Made by a program: the position numbers and the translations under genes | Source: Pseudomonas sp. FP2196 | GTDB lineage: Bacteria; Pseudomonadota; Gammaproteobacteria; Pseudomonadales; Pseudomonadaceae | Direction of reading: 5' to 3' | DNA length: 64,000 nt | NCBI RefSeq assembly: GCF_030687715.1 | Contig: NZ_CP117445.1 | Span: 6,173,477-6,237,476, forward strand | Shown here: positions 7,802 to 16,712 of the stretch, piece after piece | How the letters are laid out: every line of letters starts with the position of its first letter | How positions within the stretch are numbered: the stretch's first letter is position 1 | The notes under the pieces: generated by a model | Seen by the model: only the letters and a program-made list of their open reading frames with translations | What the model was told of the DNA's origin: nothing | The model's database searches: none

Positions 7802-9133
7802 ATGAGCAGCGTGCTGATTCGCAACGCCAGACTGGTCAACGAGGGGCGTGAGTTTGACGCAGATTTACTCGTCAGCAACGGACGCATCGTCAAGATTGCC
7901 CGCAGCATCGAAGGTGAAACAGCGCGCGTGGAAATCGACGCCAACGGCCAATGGCTACTGCCGGGAATGATTGATGACCAAGTGCATTTCCGCGAACCCG
8001 GCGGGCCGGCCAAGGGCAGCATTCACAGCGAATCCCGCGCGGCGGTCGCGGGAGGCATCACCAGCTTCATGGACATGCCCAACACCAAGCCGGCCACCCT
8101 CACCCTCGAGGCACTGGCTGACAAGAAGCGCCGGGCGGCAATCAGTTCGGTGGCCAATTACGGTTTTCACTTTGGTGTGAGCCAGGACAATCTAGGGACC
8201 GTTGCCGCGCTCAATCCTAGTGAAGTGGCCGGGGTAAAAGTGTTCATGGGCGCGTCCACCGGCAACATGCTGGTGGATGACCCAAAGATTCTTGAACGAC
8301 TGTTCGCCGAAGTACCGACGATTCTGTTAGCCCATTGCGAACACACGCCGAGTATCGACGCCAACGCGGCCCACCTGCGTGAACGGTTTGGTAATCATCT
8401 GCCTCCTGCGGCTCATGCACTGATTCGCAATGCCGAAGCGTGTTATCGCTCCTCCTCACTGGCCGTGGCCCTGGCGAGACGCTACGGCACGCGCCTGCAT
8501 GTTTTACATCTGACTACCGCCCGTGAACTGGAACTGTTCGAGGACAAACCTCTGGCGCAAAAACGCATCACTGCCGAGGTCTGCCTGCACCATTTGTTGT
8601 TCGATGATCGCGACTACTCAAGCCTCGGCAACCTGATCAAATGCAATCCGGCGATCAAGACTCAGGCCGACCGCGATGCGTTGCGTGAAGCGTTAAACAG
8701 CAATCGACTGGATGTCATCGGCAGTGATCATGCCCCCCATACGTGGGACGAAAAGCAGCGTCCCTACGCAGAAGCGCCTTCGGGGTTGCCATTGGTGCAG
8801 CACGCTCTGCCGGCGTTGCTGGAACTCGTGGCGGATCGTTTGCTGCCGATCACCACGCTAGTGGCGAAGACCAGCCATCGAGTGGCGGATCTGTTTGCGA
8901 TTCCGGATCGTGGTTATCTGCGTGAGGGGTATTGGGCGGATCTGGTATTGGTTAAACCAGAGATGCTGGATGTGTCGCGGCAACCGGTTCTGTCGCAGTG
9001 TGGATGGACGCCGTTTGCCGGTCGAAGCTTTCGGCATCGGGTGGGGACGACGTTGGTGTCAGGGCAGATGGCCTGGCACGAGGGCCAGCTGAATGAGGGA
9101 TGTCGAGGGTTGCCGCTGCGGTTTATGCGTTGA
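7802..9133 (+). CDS. Dihydroorotase paralogue of the zinc operon
   Basis: A 443-residue amidohydrolase of the multi-domain dihydroorotase class, which closes carbamoyl-aspartate to dihydroorotate in pyrimidine synthesis. The metal motif reads D58-D-Q60-V-H62-F-R64 (GMIDDQVHFREPG), so the first histidine of the usual DxHxHxR is glutamine. Later ligands are present (LLAHCEH, LHVLHLTT) with the catalytic aspartate (GSDHAPHT). A DDQVH form is common in one dihydroorotase subclass, so it is probably active with altered metal need. It is the last gene of the Zur-controlled operon, 3 bases after the previous stop. Confidence 0.88.
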   Translation: MSSVLIRNARLVNEGREFDADLLVSNGRIVKIARSIEGETARVEIDANGQWLLPGMIDDQVHFREPGGPAKGSIHSESRAAVAGGITSFMDMPNTKPATLTLEALADKKRRAAISSVANYGFHFGVSQDNLGTVAALNPSEVAGVKVFMGASTGNMLVDDPKILERLFAEVPTILLAHCEHTPSIDANAAHLRERFGNHLPPAAHALIRNAEACYRSSSLAVALARRYGTRLHVLHLTTARELELFEDKPLAQKRITAEVCLHHLLFDDRDYSSLGNLIKCNPAIKTQADRDALREALNSNRLDVIGSDHAPHTWDEKQRPYAEAPSGLPLVQHALPALLELVADRLLPITTLVAKTSHRVADLFAIPDRGYLREGYWADLVLVKPEMLDVSRQPVLSQCGWTPFAGRSFRHRVGTTLVSGQMAWHEGQLNEGCRGLPLRFMR

Positions 9134-9157
9134 GTGATTCGGCGCCTGACAAGGTGC

Positions 9158-9250
9158 CTTCGCGGGCAAGCCCGATCCCACAGCGTTCTCTGGTGTACAT
9201 GGATTTTGTGTACACCAGAGAACGCTGTGGGAGCGGGATTGCCCGCGAAG
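9158..9250. repeat. Long REP-type inverted repeat between convergent genes
   Basis: Two 42-base arms (9158-9199 and 9209-9250) are complementary except at two positions, separated by about 9 bases. The outer part is a P. fluorescens REP core (CTTCGCGGGCAAGCCCG against CGGGATTGCCCGCGAAG). The inner part (CAGCGTTCTCTGGTGTACA) extends the stem beyond a normal REP. It lies 25 bases after the dihydroorotase stop and 4 bases from the DUF3617 stop, so it could end both transcripts. Confidence 0.9.
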
Positions 9251-9253
9251 CTT

Positions 9254-9772
9254 TTAAGCTCTTGGTTTCACCGCGCCGCAGTCCTGGCCCAGCCACACTG
9301 CGCGGGTTTCCAGGCTACCTTTCTGATTGATCCCGATCGCGTTGAACGTGCCGTTGGCAACCGTCGTGAATTCCCGGTCACTCTGGAATGTAGCCACCCC
9401 GGTGCCCTGCGCTTTCGGGCAACTGAAACGGAATTTCCACTGGTTGCCGCTGCGCTCGGTGATCTGCTGCTTGCAGCCCGATTGCGGATCGGCCAGCGGA
9501 ATATCGTTGGTCGCCACTTGCTCAGGCGTCAGGCAGGCGCGGATGCCTTTGCCACCGATATTGATGCCGTTTTTCTCCAGCAACGCTCGCTGTTGCGGCG
9601 TCATCTGGCCCTGGAGCTGACCCAGGATCGATTGCACATCCATTGGCTGGTCATCGACTTTCACATTACTCGAAGTCATTTCCCACAACCCCGGCTGCAG
9701 CATTTGCGCCTGCGCAATCACCGGCAATGCCAAACCCAGGCCCAGCGCCAAACCCAGCAGACGAACGTTCAT
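9254..9772 (-). CDS. DUF3617 family periplasmic protein
   Basis: 172 residues: a signal peptide (MNVRLLGLALGLGLALPVIAQAQ) and one DUF3617 domain starting at the typical LQPGLWEMTSS. Four cysteines in the mature part (RACLTP, SGCKQQ, FSCPKA, QDCGAV) may form two disulfides. The family function is unknown; members are periplasmic. It stands alone on the minus strand, divergent from the cardiolipin synthase gene. Confidence 0.9.
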   Translation of the reverse strand: MNVRLLGLALGLGLALPVIAQAQMLQPGLWEMTSSNVKVDDQPMDVQSILGQLQGQMTPQQRALLEKNGINIGGKGIRACLTPEQVATNDIPLADPQSGCKQQITERSGNQWKFRFSCPKAQGTGVATFQSDREFTTVANGTFNAIGINQKGSLETRAVWLGQDCGAVKPRA

Positions 9773-9904
9773 CGAGAAACTCCTGATCAGTAGTGGCCGT
9801 TAGACGTCGGCCGATTGCTTCGGTTCATGCGCCAATTAAATAGCGACATTCGCCACAGAACATGGTCTGTTAAGGCATTGAATCTTGCGGAGCAAGGCTG
9901 CCCC

Positions 9905-11344
9905 ATGGATTATTTTGGACCGCACATTTTCGGTTATTTGATCGCCCTGATACACACCCTCGGTATGATCGCCGCCATTCACGCGGTGCTGACGGTGCGC
10001 ACGGCTCAAGGGTCGATCGCCTGGGCATTGTCGCTGATCTTCATTCCTTACCTGACGCTTATTCCGTACCTGGTGTTCGGTCGCAGCACCTTCGATGGTT
10101 ACATCAAGGCGCGCCGCCAGGCCAACGAACAGATGCGCCAGGCCATCTCCGAACTCAATTGGCGCCCCTGGGTAGAAGAAGCCCTCACCGCGCGCGCCTC
10201 GAGTGCCTACGCTTCCTTGCGCGCGATGCCGAAACTGGGGCGTATGCCGTGTCTGGCGAACAACGAAGTCCAGTTGCTGGTGAACGGCAACGAAACGTTC
10301 AACGCGATTTTCCAGGCCATCGATCAGGCGAAGGAAGCAGTGCTGATCCAGTTCTTCATCATCCATGACGATCGCCTTGGCCAACGCCTGCGTGACTTGT
10401 TGCTGAAGAAAGCTGCCGAAGGCGTGTCCATTCACCTGCTCTACGACGGAATCGGCAGCCACGCCCTGCCCCACAGTTATGTGCAGGCGCTGCGTGATGG
10501 CGGCGTCGAGGTCAAAGCGTTCGCCACGCGCAGCGGCTGGCTCAATCGCTTCCAGGTCAACTTCCGCAATCACCGAAAAATCGTCGTGGTCGATGGCGTG
10601 GTCGGATTTGTCGGCGGGCACAACGTCGGCGATGAATACATGGGCGAGAAACCGCCGCTGGCACCGTGGCGCGACACTCACGTAAAAGTGCGCGGCCCGG
10701 TAGTAGCGTGCATGCAGGAATCCTTTGCCGAAGACTGGTTCTGGGCCGCGCGCACGCTGCCGCCGCTGATCCTGCCGGACGAATACCCGGACGACGGTGT
10801 GCTCTGCCAATTGCTCGCCACTGGCCCTGCAGACGCCTACGAAAGCTGTTCGCTGTTCTTTGTCGAAGCCATTCACGCAGCGACAGAGCGGGTGTGGATC
10901 ACCAGCCCTTACTTCATTCCGGATGAAGCCGTGTTTGCGGCGTTGCGGCTGGCGGTGTTGCGCGGTGTCGATGTTCGCCTGTTGCTACCGTCGCGTCCCG
11001 ACCACCGCATCGTCTACGCCGCGTCCAGCCTGTATGCCTTTGAGGCTGTGCGTGCAGGCGTGCGGGTGTTCCGTTACGAGCCCGGTTTCCTGCATCAGAA
11101 AGTGGTGTTGATCGACAGCGAGATCAGTGCAATCGGCAGCGCCAATCTGGACAATCGTTCGTTCCGGCTGAATTTCGAAGTGATGCTGTTGACGGTCGAC
11201 AGTGCTTTCGCGGGCGAAGTCGAACAGATGCTCAACGCCGACTTCGAACAGGCCTACGAAGTGGCCAAAGAAGAAAGCCGGGAAGTCCACCGCCTGCAAC
11301 AGGTCGGCATGCGGATCGCCCGGCTGATCTCGCCGATTCTCTGA
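9905..11344 (+). CDS. cls: Cardiolipin synthase
   Basis: 479 residues from ATG 9905 ([10 protein letters not shown]); an upstream frame to 9815 lacks conserved content. Two N-terminal membrane helices (about 5-60, the second including [17 protein letters not shown]) precede two phospholipase D domains. Each has an HKD motif: [12 protein letters not shown] with GGHN, and [10 protein letters not shown] with GSANLDNRS. The enzyme condenses two phosphatidylglycerols to cardiolipin at the inner membrane. Its stop lies 7 bases from the converging cfa stop, with only a short hairpin between. Confidence 0.95.
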   Translation: MDYFGPHIFGYLIALIHTLGMIAAIHAVLTVRTAQGSIAWALSLIFIPYLTLIPYLVFGRSTFDGYIKARRQANEQMRQAISELNWRPWVEEALTARASSAYASLRAMPKLGRMPCLANNEVQLLVNGNETFNAIFQAIDQAKEAVLIQFFIIHDDRLGQRLRDLLLKKAAEGVSIHLLYDGIGSHALPHSYVQALRDGGVEVKAFATRSGWLNRFQVNFRNHRKIVVVDGVVGFVGGHNVGDEYMGEKPPLAPWRDTHVKVRGPVVACMQESFAEDWFWAARTLPPLILPDEYPDDGVLCQLLATGPADAYESCSLFFVEAIHAATERVWITSPYFIPDEAVFAALRLAVLRGVDVRLLLPSRPDHRIVYAASSLYAFEAVRAGVRVFRYEPGFLHQKVVLIDSEISAIGSANLDNRSFRLNFEVMLLTVDSAFAGEVEQMLNADFEQAYEVAKEESREVHRLQQVGMRIARLISPIL

Positions 11345-11351
11345 AAAACCA

Positions 11352-12539
11352 TCAAGGATGGTAGATATCGTCGCGTGTCCATGGCAGTTCATGGCTGCCA
11401 TCGGCGTGTGCTTTCACCGCGAGGATCTGGTGCAGATTGATCCAGCCGTGCGCGAACGCGTAAGCACAACCGGCCAGGTACAGGCGCCAGATTCGTAGCG
11501 CTTGATCAGGCACCAGTTTGCCAGCCGCTTCGAGGTTGTCCTCCAGCCGCTCGCTCCAGTGATCCAGCGTACGGGCGTAATGCAGACGCAGACTTTCGAC
11601 GTCGACAACTTCCAGCCCGGCTTCGCTGATCTCGGCCGAAATCATCGACAGATGTGGCAACTCACCGTTGGGGAAAACGTATTTCTCGATGAATTCCCCG
11701 GCACCTCGTCCGACCGGGCGGCCATCGATGTGCTTGGCGGTGATGCCGTGATTCATCACCAGTCCGCCCTCCTTCACCGCGCCGAACAGGGTTTTGCAGT
11801 ATTCGGCGAGGTTGGCGTGGCCGACGTGTTCGAACATGCCGACGCTGACCACCTTATCGAATCGGCCGTCCTGCGGCAGATCGCGGTAGTCGAGCAATTG
11901 CAGTTCGATCTGATCTTCCAGGCCCTCGTCCTTGACGCGCTCGCGCGCCAGTTCCAGTTGTTCCTTGCTCAGGGTGATGCCGAACACCTTGGCACCGAAC
12001 TCCCGCGCGGCGTAGCGCGCCAGGCCACCCCAGCCGCAACCGACATCCAGCAGATAATCGCCCGGCTGCAAACGCAACTTGCGGCACAGATGCCGGAATT
12101 TGGCTTGCTGCGCCTGTTCGAGCGACTCGCTGCCGGTCTCGAAATACGCACAGGAATACGCCATGTCGCTGTCGAGCCAGAGTTGGTAGAACGCGTTGGA
12201 CAGGTCGTAGTGGTAGGAAATGGCTTTGGCGTCGGTTTCCTTGTCGTGCAAGGTCCGCACAGGCTGATTGTCTTCGTCTTCATCGAGCAAAGCGTTGCTC
12301 AGTTCGTCGCAGACACGGATGACCTCGCTGATCGATCCCTCCAGTTCAAGCTTGCCTTCAACGAACGCCGCCCCCAGCGCGTTCAGGCTTGGATGGGTGA
12401 ACTGGCTGACCATCTGCGGGTCCTTGACCACGATGGTGACACTGGGCGCCGGGCCCAGATTGTACTCGTGGCCGTCCCAGAGCCGCAGGCGAAGCGGAAG
12501 CTGCAGATTCTGTAAGGCCGGTGGAAGTTGCACGAGCAT
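11352..12539 (-). CDS. cfa: Cyclopropane-fatty-acyl-phospholipid synthase
   Basis: 395 residues. An N-terminal substrate domain (about 1-115) is followed by a SAM methyltransferase domain with motif I LLDVGCGWGGLARYA and the family segments SCAYFETG and GMFEHVGHANLAEYC. It adds a methylene from SAM across double bonds of membrane lipid acyl chains, usually in stationary phase. GGGGGA lies just before ATG 12539. The upstream gap (12540-12706) has a CTACCCT that could be an RpoS-type -10, but I would not rely on it. Confidence 0.95.
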   Translation of the reverse strand: MLVQLPPALQNLQLPLRLRLWDGHEYNLGPAPSVTIVVKDPQMVSQFTHPSLNALGAAFVEGKLELEGSISEVIRVCDELSNALLDEDEDNQPVRTLHDKETDAKAISYHYDLSNAFYQLWLDSDMAYSCAYFETGSESLEQAQQAKFRHLCRKLRLQPGDYLLDVGCGWGGLARYAAREFGAKVFGITLSKEQLELARERVKDEGLEDQIELQLLDYRDLPQDGRFDKVVSVGMFEHVGHANLAEYCKTLFGAVKEGGLVMNHGITAKHIDGRPVGRGAGEFIEKYVFPNGELPHLSMISAEISEAGLEVVDVESLRLHYARTLDHWSERLEDNLEAAGKLVPDQALRIWRLYLAGCAYAFAHGWINLHQILAVKAHADGSHELPWTRDDIYHP

Positions 12540-12706
12540 GGAAAATCCCCCTTGTTTCAGACGTCAAATCTGAGGGTAGACCATCCTGGAAAATTAGCAG
12601 GCTATCGATTTAATAGCCGACGACTATGAACCGCCAAGGCTGCTCGATCCTTTTGCAGCGCGCCTGTACGGAGGACAAACCGCCAAGCACGCAGTTCAAA
12701 AAATGA

Positions 12707-14614
12707 TCAATCCTGCGCTTTCAGCTTTAGCAGGGGTTCCTGAAAACGCAACAAGCGCCCGGCGTTACCCAACACCAAGAGCGTGCTGAGGTTATGCAGC
12801 AGCGCGGCGAGCATCGCCCCGGCAGCGCCCAACCATCCGAATGCGGCGAACACGACGATGGCCAGCGTCCAGCCCAGACCGATGATCACGTTAACCTGCA
12901 AGGTTCGCCGACACTGGCGACTCAGCCGCACGCAGGTGCCGAGGCGACGCAAGTCGCTGCCTATCAGTACGATGTCCGCCGACGCCAAGGCGATGTCTGC
13001 CCCGCCCGCCCCCATCGCCACACCGACTACGCCCGCCTTCAGTGCCAGCGAATCGTTGATGCCGTCACCGACCACCATTGGCCGGAAGCCGTTGTCGATT
13101 TCCTTGAGTACGCGATTGAGTTTGTCCTCGGGCAAAGCCTGGGCTTGTACCTCGTGCAAGCCGACATCTCGGGCCAGTGTCTGGGCAACACTTTGTCGGT
13201 CGCCAGTCAGCAACAATTGCCGCCCGAGGCCCAAGTCGCGCAATTCATTGAGAGCAAACCGGGCCTCCGGTTTGACGCTGTCGGCCAACAACAGCCAGGC
13301 GAGGAATTCACCATTCAAGGCGAGGCCGGCAATGGGGCCGTCATGCTCGGGAATACTCGTCGTGGCGATCTTCAGTTGAGCGAACAACTCTGGCCGACCA
13401 AGCGCTGCTTCGCCCTGCGCGGTCATTGCGACGATACCGAGTCCCTGCCGCTCGTGGATTTCGCTTAGCGGCAGATAGCCTTCCTGACTGATCAAGCCTG
13501 CCAGTGCCCGACTGACCGGGTGACCGCTCGCCGCGCCGAGGCTGGCGGCGAGCGCCATGACCGTCGACTGATCCACGCGCGGACTGTTGATCGACTGCAA
13601 GCGCAAGGTGCCGTAAGTCAGGGTGCCGGTCTTGTCGACGACCAGCGACGTGAGGTCGGCCAGTTCTTCGAGAAATGCCGAACTGCGGATCAAAATCCCG
13701 TGCCGTGCTGCCACCGCCACGCCGGCAATCGCCGTGGCCGGTGCCGACAACACCAAGGCGCATGGGCACGCCGCCACCAACACCGCGAGCATCGCTTGCG
13801 CATCGTGGGTGATGAACCAGGTGACCGCCGCCAGTAGCAATACCAGCACCATGTAACTGCCAGCATAGCGTTCAAGCAATCGAGTGATTGGCGGTTTGGA
13901 GCGTTCGGCGTTTTGCATCAGAGCGATCACTTTGCCGAGCGTCGATTCGTCTCCAGTGCGGGTCACTTCGATTCGCAGCAGGCCGTCTAGATTGATCGCG
14001 CCGCCGAACACGGTCATGCCCACTGCAACTTCTACCGGAACCGACTCTCCGGTGATCGAAGCGGTGTCGAGGCTGGCCTGGCCAGAGAGAACTCGACCAT
14101 CCGCCGGCACCCGATCGCCGGCACGCACCTCAACGGTATCGCCCGGTTTCAATGTGCCGTTGTCCACTTCAATGATCGAGCCGTCAGCCTGAATCTTTCG
14201 TGCATGGCTGCGGGTCAATTGACCGAGGGCATGAATCGCTTCTTGCGAACCAATGACACTGCGCTCCTCCAGCACATGGCCGAAGATCATGATGATCGGC
14301 AGCAACGCTGCAGTCAGCAGATCGCCCGTCGCCCAAGCGCCGAGCATCGCCAGGGCAATCAGTTGATCAGTGATGCCGTGCAAGCTTGGATAACGCAGGC
14401 TGTACCACGCCGAACGCATCACCGGCACTGCGACTAATAAAGAAGCAAAACCGAGCAGCAACTGACTGACTCCGGTTTGCTCCGGCGCCAGCCAGCGCCA
14501 AATCAAGCCTAGGCCAAGCAACCCCAGGGCGAGCATCGCCAAGGTCAATTGCCTCGCCGCACTACGTTGTTCGGCAGAGGACAGCAGGCTCGGTGTAGCT
14601 GAAGTCGCAGTCAT
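12707..14614 (-). CDS. hmtA: HmtA-like P1B-type heavy-metal ATPase
   Basis: 635 residues. The P-ATPase landmarks are TGES (188-191), CPC (283-285) in the metal-binding helix, DKTGTLT with phosphorylated D327, the SGHP nucleotide motif and GDGINDSLAL. There is no N-terminal HMA domain. The last two helices differ from zinc exporters such as ZntA: its lysine is T583 (N575-VIIGLGW-T583) and its aspartate is H607 (LLHNLST). P. aeruginosa HmtA, a P1B ATPase reported to import zinc and copper, is encoded with similar SPFH neighbours, hence the symbol. It is last in a four-gene operon with a Zur-like box. Transport direction is inferred from the family and context. Confidence 0.82.
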   Translation of the reverse strand: MTATSATPSLLSSAEQRSAARQLTLAMLALGLLGLGLIWRWLAPEQTGVSQLLLGFASLLVAVPVMRSAWYSLRYPSLHGITDQLIALAMLGAWATGDLLTAALLPIIMIFGHVLEERSVIGSQEAIHALGQLTRSHARKIQADGSIIEVDNGTLKPGDTVEVRAGDRVPADGRVLSGQASLDTASITGESVPVEVAVGMTVFGGAINLDGLLRIEVTRTGDESTLGKVIALMQNAERSKPPITRLLERYAGSYMVLVLLLAAVTWFITHDAQAMLAVLVAACPCALVLSAPATAIAGVAVAARHGILIRSSAFLEELADLTSLVVDKTGTLTYGTLRLQSINSPRVDQSTVMALAASLGAASGHPVSRALAGLISQEGYLPLSEIHERQGLGIVAMTAQGEAALGRPELFAQLKIATTSIPEHDGPIAGLALNGEFLAWLLLADSVKPEARFALNELRDLGLGRQLLLTGDRQSVAQTLARDVGLHEVQAQALPEDKLNRVLKEIDNGFRPMVVGDGINDSLALKAGVVGVAMGAGGADIALASADIVLIGSDLRRLGTCVRLSRQCRRTLQVNVIIGLGWTLAIVVFAAFGWLGAAGAMLAALLHNLSTLLVLGNAGRLLRFQEPLLKLKAQD

Positions 14615-15672
14615 TTACTGGCTCCCTGAATGATCAGGCGGGAATCGTCTTTCGGATCGACTGTAGTCACCGATCCAGCCTGGCCGAGGATCTTCGGCAT
14701 GCGCTCGCGGTACAGACGCAGAAGCATTTTTGGATCGATGCCTTGTTGTTGCGCCTTGGCCAGACTCAACACCGTGGCGGTGTCGGTAGAGGCTTTGGCC
14801 AAGCGTTCGCCCGCTTGGGCGTGGGCGACTTGCAACGTGCGGTCGGCCTGTTCGTTGGCGGTCTGAGTGAGTTTCTCCGCGTCGGTGCGGGCGTTGGCCA
14901 CGGCTTTGTCAGCTTGCTGGCTAGCGGTCAAAACGGCGTTGAAGGCACTGACCGCAGGATCGGGCAGACTCGATTGCACATCGACCCGGGTCACTTCGAT
15001 ACCGATGCCCTGCCCGCTCGCCTTCAGTTCAGCCAGGCGTTTGTTGATACCTTGCACCAGATCACCACGCAGTCGTTCACGGCGTTCAGCGGCCTGACTG
15101 TCGGCGCCAATCAGTTCCGGTCGGGCAACAAGAATGGTGTCCAGGTCTCGCGCTGCCGTCAGTGCCACGGCGCTGCGCGTGACCAGACGATCAAGCGCCG
15201 GCAACACATGTTCGCCCTGAAGCACGAAGTCATAGGGGTCAGCAACTTTGTAAAACACCCGCACATCCAGTTGCACAACGCCTGCGTCACCGGTCAGTAA
15301 ATAACCAGAGCCGGCCAACGCATCGCTGATCGGTGTGGCGAATGAGGCGACCCGATCAGCCTTCAGCGCTTCGTCGCTGCGCAGCAGATTCTCCACTCGA
15401 CGCTCGATCACCCGATCCGCCGCCGGCAGCAAAACCACCTGCTCGAACGGCTGTGGCCATGCCAATAAAAGGCCGGCGTTCTGGATGCGATCCAGCGCAC
15501 CAAAGTGCAAAACGACGGCGCGATTCTGTGGATCAATCTGACGCACATTGGAAAACGCCCAAGCCAATGCCGCCAACACCGTCACCGCGTACAGGGCAAA
15601 AAATGCCAAGCGTCCGGCCTGAATCCACGGACTGTTCAGCGAATGTGTTCCACGTGGAACTTCTTCATTCAT
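14611..15672 (-). CDS. SPFH/HflC-like membrane protein of the metal ATPase operon
   Basis: 353 residues. One N-terminal membrane helix (about 17-42) precedes an SPFH (band 7) domain (VDPQNRAVVLHFG onwards) and a C-terminal Ala/Gln-rich coiled coil (about 230-310, TASQQADKAVANARTD). It resembles HflC, which forms membrane rings around partner proteins, but it is encoded with a P1B ATPase instead of FtsH or hflX. It probably scaffolds the ATPase (inference). Start and stop both overlap neighbours by ATGA. A perfect parS lies in its first codons. Confidence 0.85.
   Translation of the reverse strand: MNEEVPRGTHSLNSPWIQAGRLAFFALYAVTVLAALAWAFSNVRQIDPQNRAVVLHFGALDRIQNAGLLLAWPQPFEQVVLLPAADRVIERRVENLLRSDEALKADRVASFATPISDALAGSGYLLTGDAGVVQLDVRVFYKVADPYDFVLQGEHVLPALDRLVTRSAVALTAARDLDTILVARPELIGADSQAAERRERLRGDLVQGINKRLAELKASGQGIGIEVTRVDVQSSLPDPAVSAFNAVLTASQQADKAVANARTDAEKLTQTANEQADRTLQVAHAQAGERLAKASTDTATVLSLAKAQQQGIDPKMLLRLYRERMPKILGQAGSVTTVDPKDDSRLIIQGASK
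15646..15661. other. parS: parS site at the 5' end of the HflC-like gene
   Basis: TGTTCCACGTGGAACT is identical to the site in folE2 and contains the full GTTCCACGTGGAAC palindrome. It encodes VPRGT near the N-terminus, before the membrane helix, where protein sequence is little constrained. It lies about 39 kb from parAB. Confidence 0.88.
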
Positions 15673-16712
15673 GGCTGCGACCCGGATTTGCTGTCGAGAT
15701 TTGGCGGTCCATCGATCAGCACGCGGAACGGCGCGGCATCGGTACGCAGGATCAGTTTGGTATCTGGCGTGACAATGGTGCCAAGGGTGTCCAGTGAGCG
15801 CAGCAGGTTGTAGAGCTGCGGCGAACCGGCGTAGGCGCGACCGTAGATTTGCGCTGCCTCGACGCGAGATTGCGCTTCGATATCAGCGGCTTTCACCGTG
15901 GCATCTGCCTGAACCATCCGCGCATCGCGCTCGGCGGCGGAGCGAATTTGCGCCGCCTCACGCTTGCCGATTGCGGTGCGTTCGGTGGCGATTGTTTCAC
16001 GCTCGGCACGCATACGATCGACCGTGGCAGTGAGTGTCACTGACGGCAGCGTCAGCCGTTCGATACCGACCTGCACCACCCGCACGCCATAAGTGGCGAG
16101 CAATTGCTGATCGATCTGTTGACGTAATTGTGCTTCGAAATCGGCAATCCGCACCTGACTCGAATCGGTGTTCACCAGATTCGCCAAGTCAAAACTGCTG
16201 GCGGTGGTTTCCAGTGCCGAGCCGACAAAGGTACGAATCTGCCGCGCCGCTTCGTCGGGTTGGTTCTGCACCGCACGCATGAAGCGCTGCACATTGTCCG
16301 GGTCACCCTGCACCTGCCAGGCAACGTAAGCCTGGACGATGATGCGCAAACCGTCGCGGGTGCCAACATCCTGCAAACCGCTGGAGGTGGTACGCAGGCG
16401 CAAGTCCACCGGAATCGCCGCTTCGAACGGCGCCGGCCAGCGCCAGCTCAACCCCGGCTCGAGCAGAACTCGCGATGGGTTACCGAAACGGGTAATGACA
16501 GTCGCTTCACCGGAGCGCACTTGCACCAGACTCGCTGCGGCGATGGCGAACGCCACCAGCAACGCCGCCCAACCCATGCGCCGCCAAGGGAATGGCCCCG
16601 CCTCCTCCGGCGTACCGTGGTGGTGACCGTGATGATGGTGATGCCCGCCGTGGCCGTGGCCGTGATCGTGGCCGCCGTGGTCATGATGATCGTGTGTATG
16701 CGACTGGCTCAA
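15669..16712 (-). CDS. SPFH/HflK-like membrane protein with a histidine-rich tail
   Basis: 347 residues. Residues 5-32 hold 17 histidines mixed with Gly and Asp, then one membrane helix (about 48-68) and an SPFH domain (GEATVITRFG onwards) with a coiled-coil C-terminus rich in Ala, Arg and Glu. The tail would lie on the cytoplasmic side and could bind or store zinc for the ATPase encoded two genes downstream (inference). It is named protease modulator HflK in databases, but nothing here ties it to a protease. Both ends overlap neighbours by ATGA. Confidence 0.87.
   Translation of the reverse strand: MSQSHTHDHHDHGGHDHGHGHGGHHHHHGHHHGTPEEAGPFPWRRMGWAALLVAFAIAAASLVQVRSGEATVITRFGNPSRVLLEPGLSWRWPAPFEAAIPVDLRLRTTSSGLQDVGTRDGLRIIVQAYVAWQVQGDPDNVQRFMRAVQNQPDEAARQIRTFVGSALETTASSFDLANLVNTDSSQVRIADFEAQLRQQIDQQLLATYGVRVVQVGIERLTLPSVTLTATVDRMRAERETIATERTAIGKREAAQIRSAAERDARMVQADATVKAADIEAQSRVEAAQIYGRAYAGSPQLYNLLRSLDTLGTIVTPDTKLILRTDAAPFRVLIDGPPNLDSKSGSQP

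Noticed and set aside
11346..11362. Small hairpin ACCATC(AAG)GATGGT between cls and cfa as a terminator
   Set aside because: Only six base pairs and no T run on either strand; too weak to call.
12540..12706. RpoS-type promoter for cfa (CTACCCT)
   Set aside because: The match to an RpoS -10 is partial and no supporting -35 was seen; kept only as a remark.
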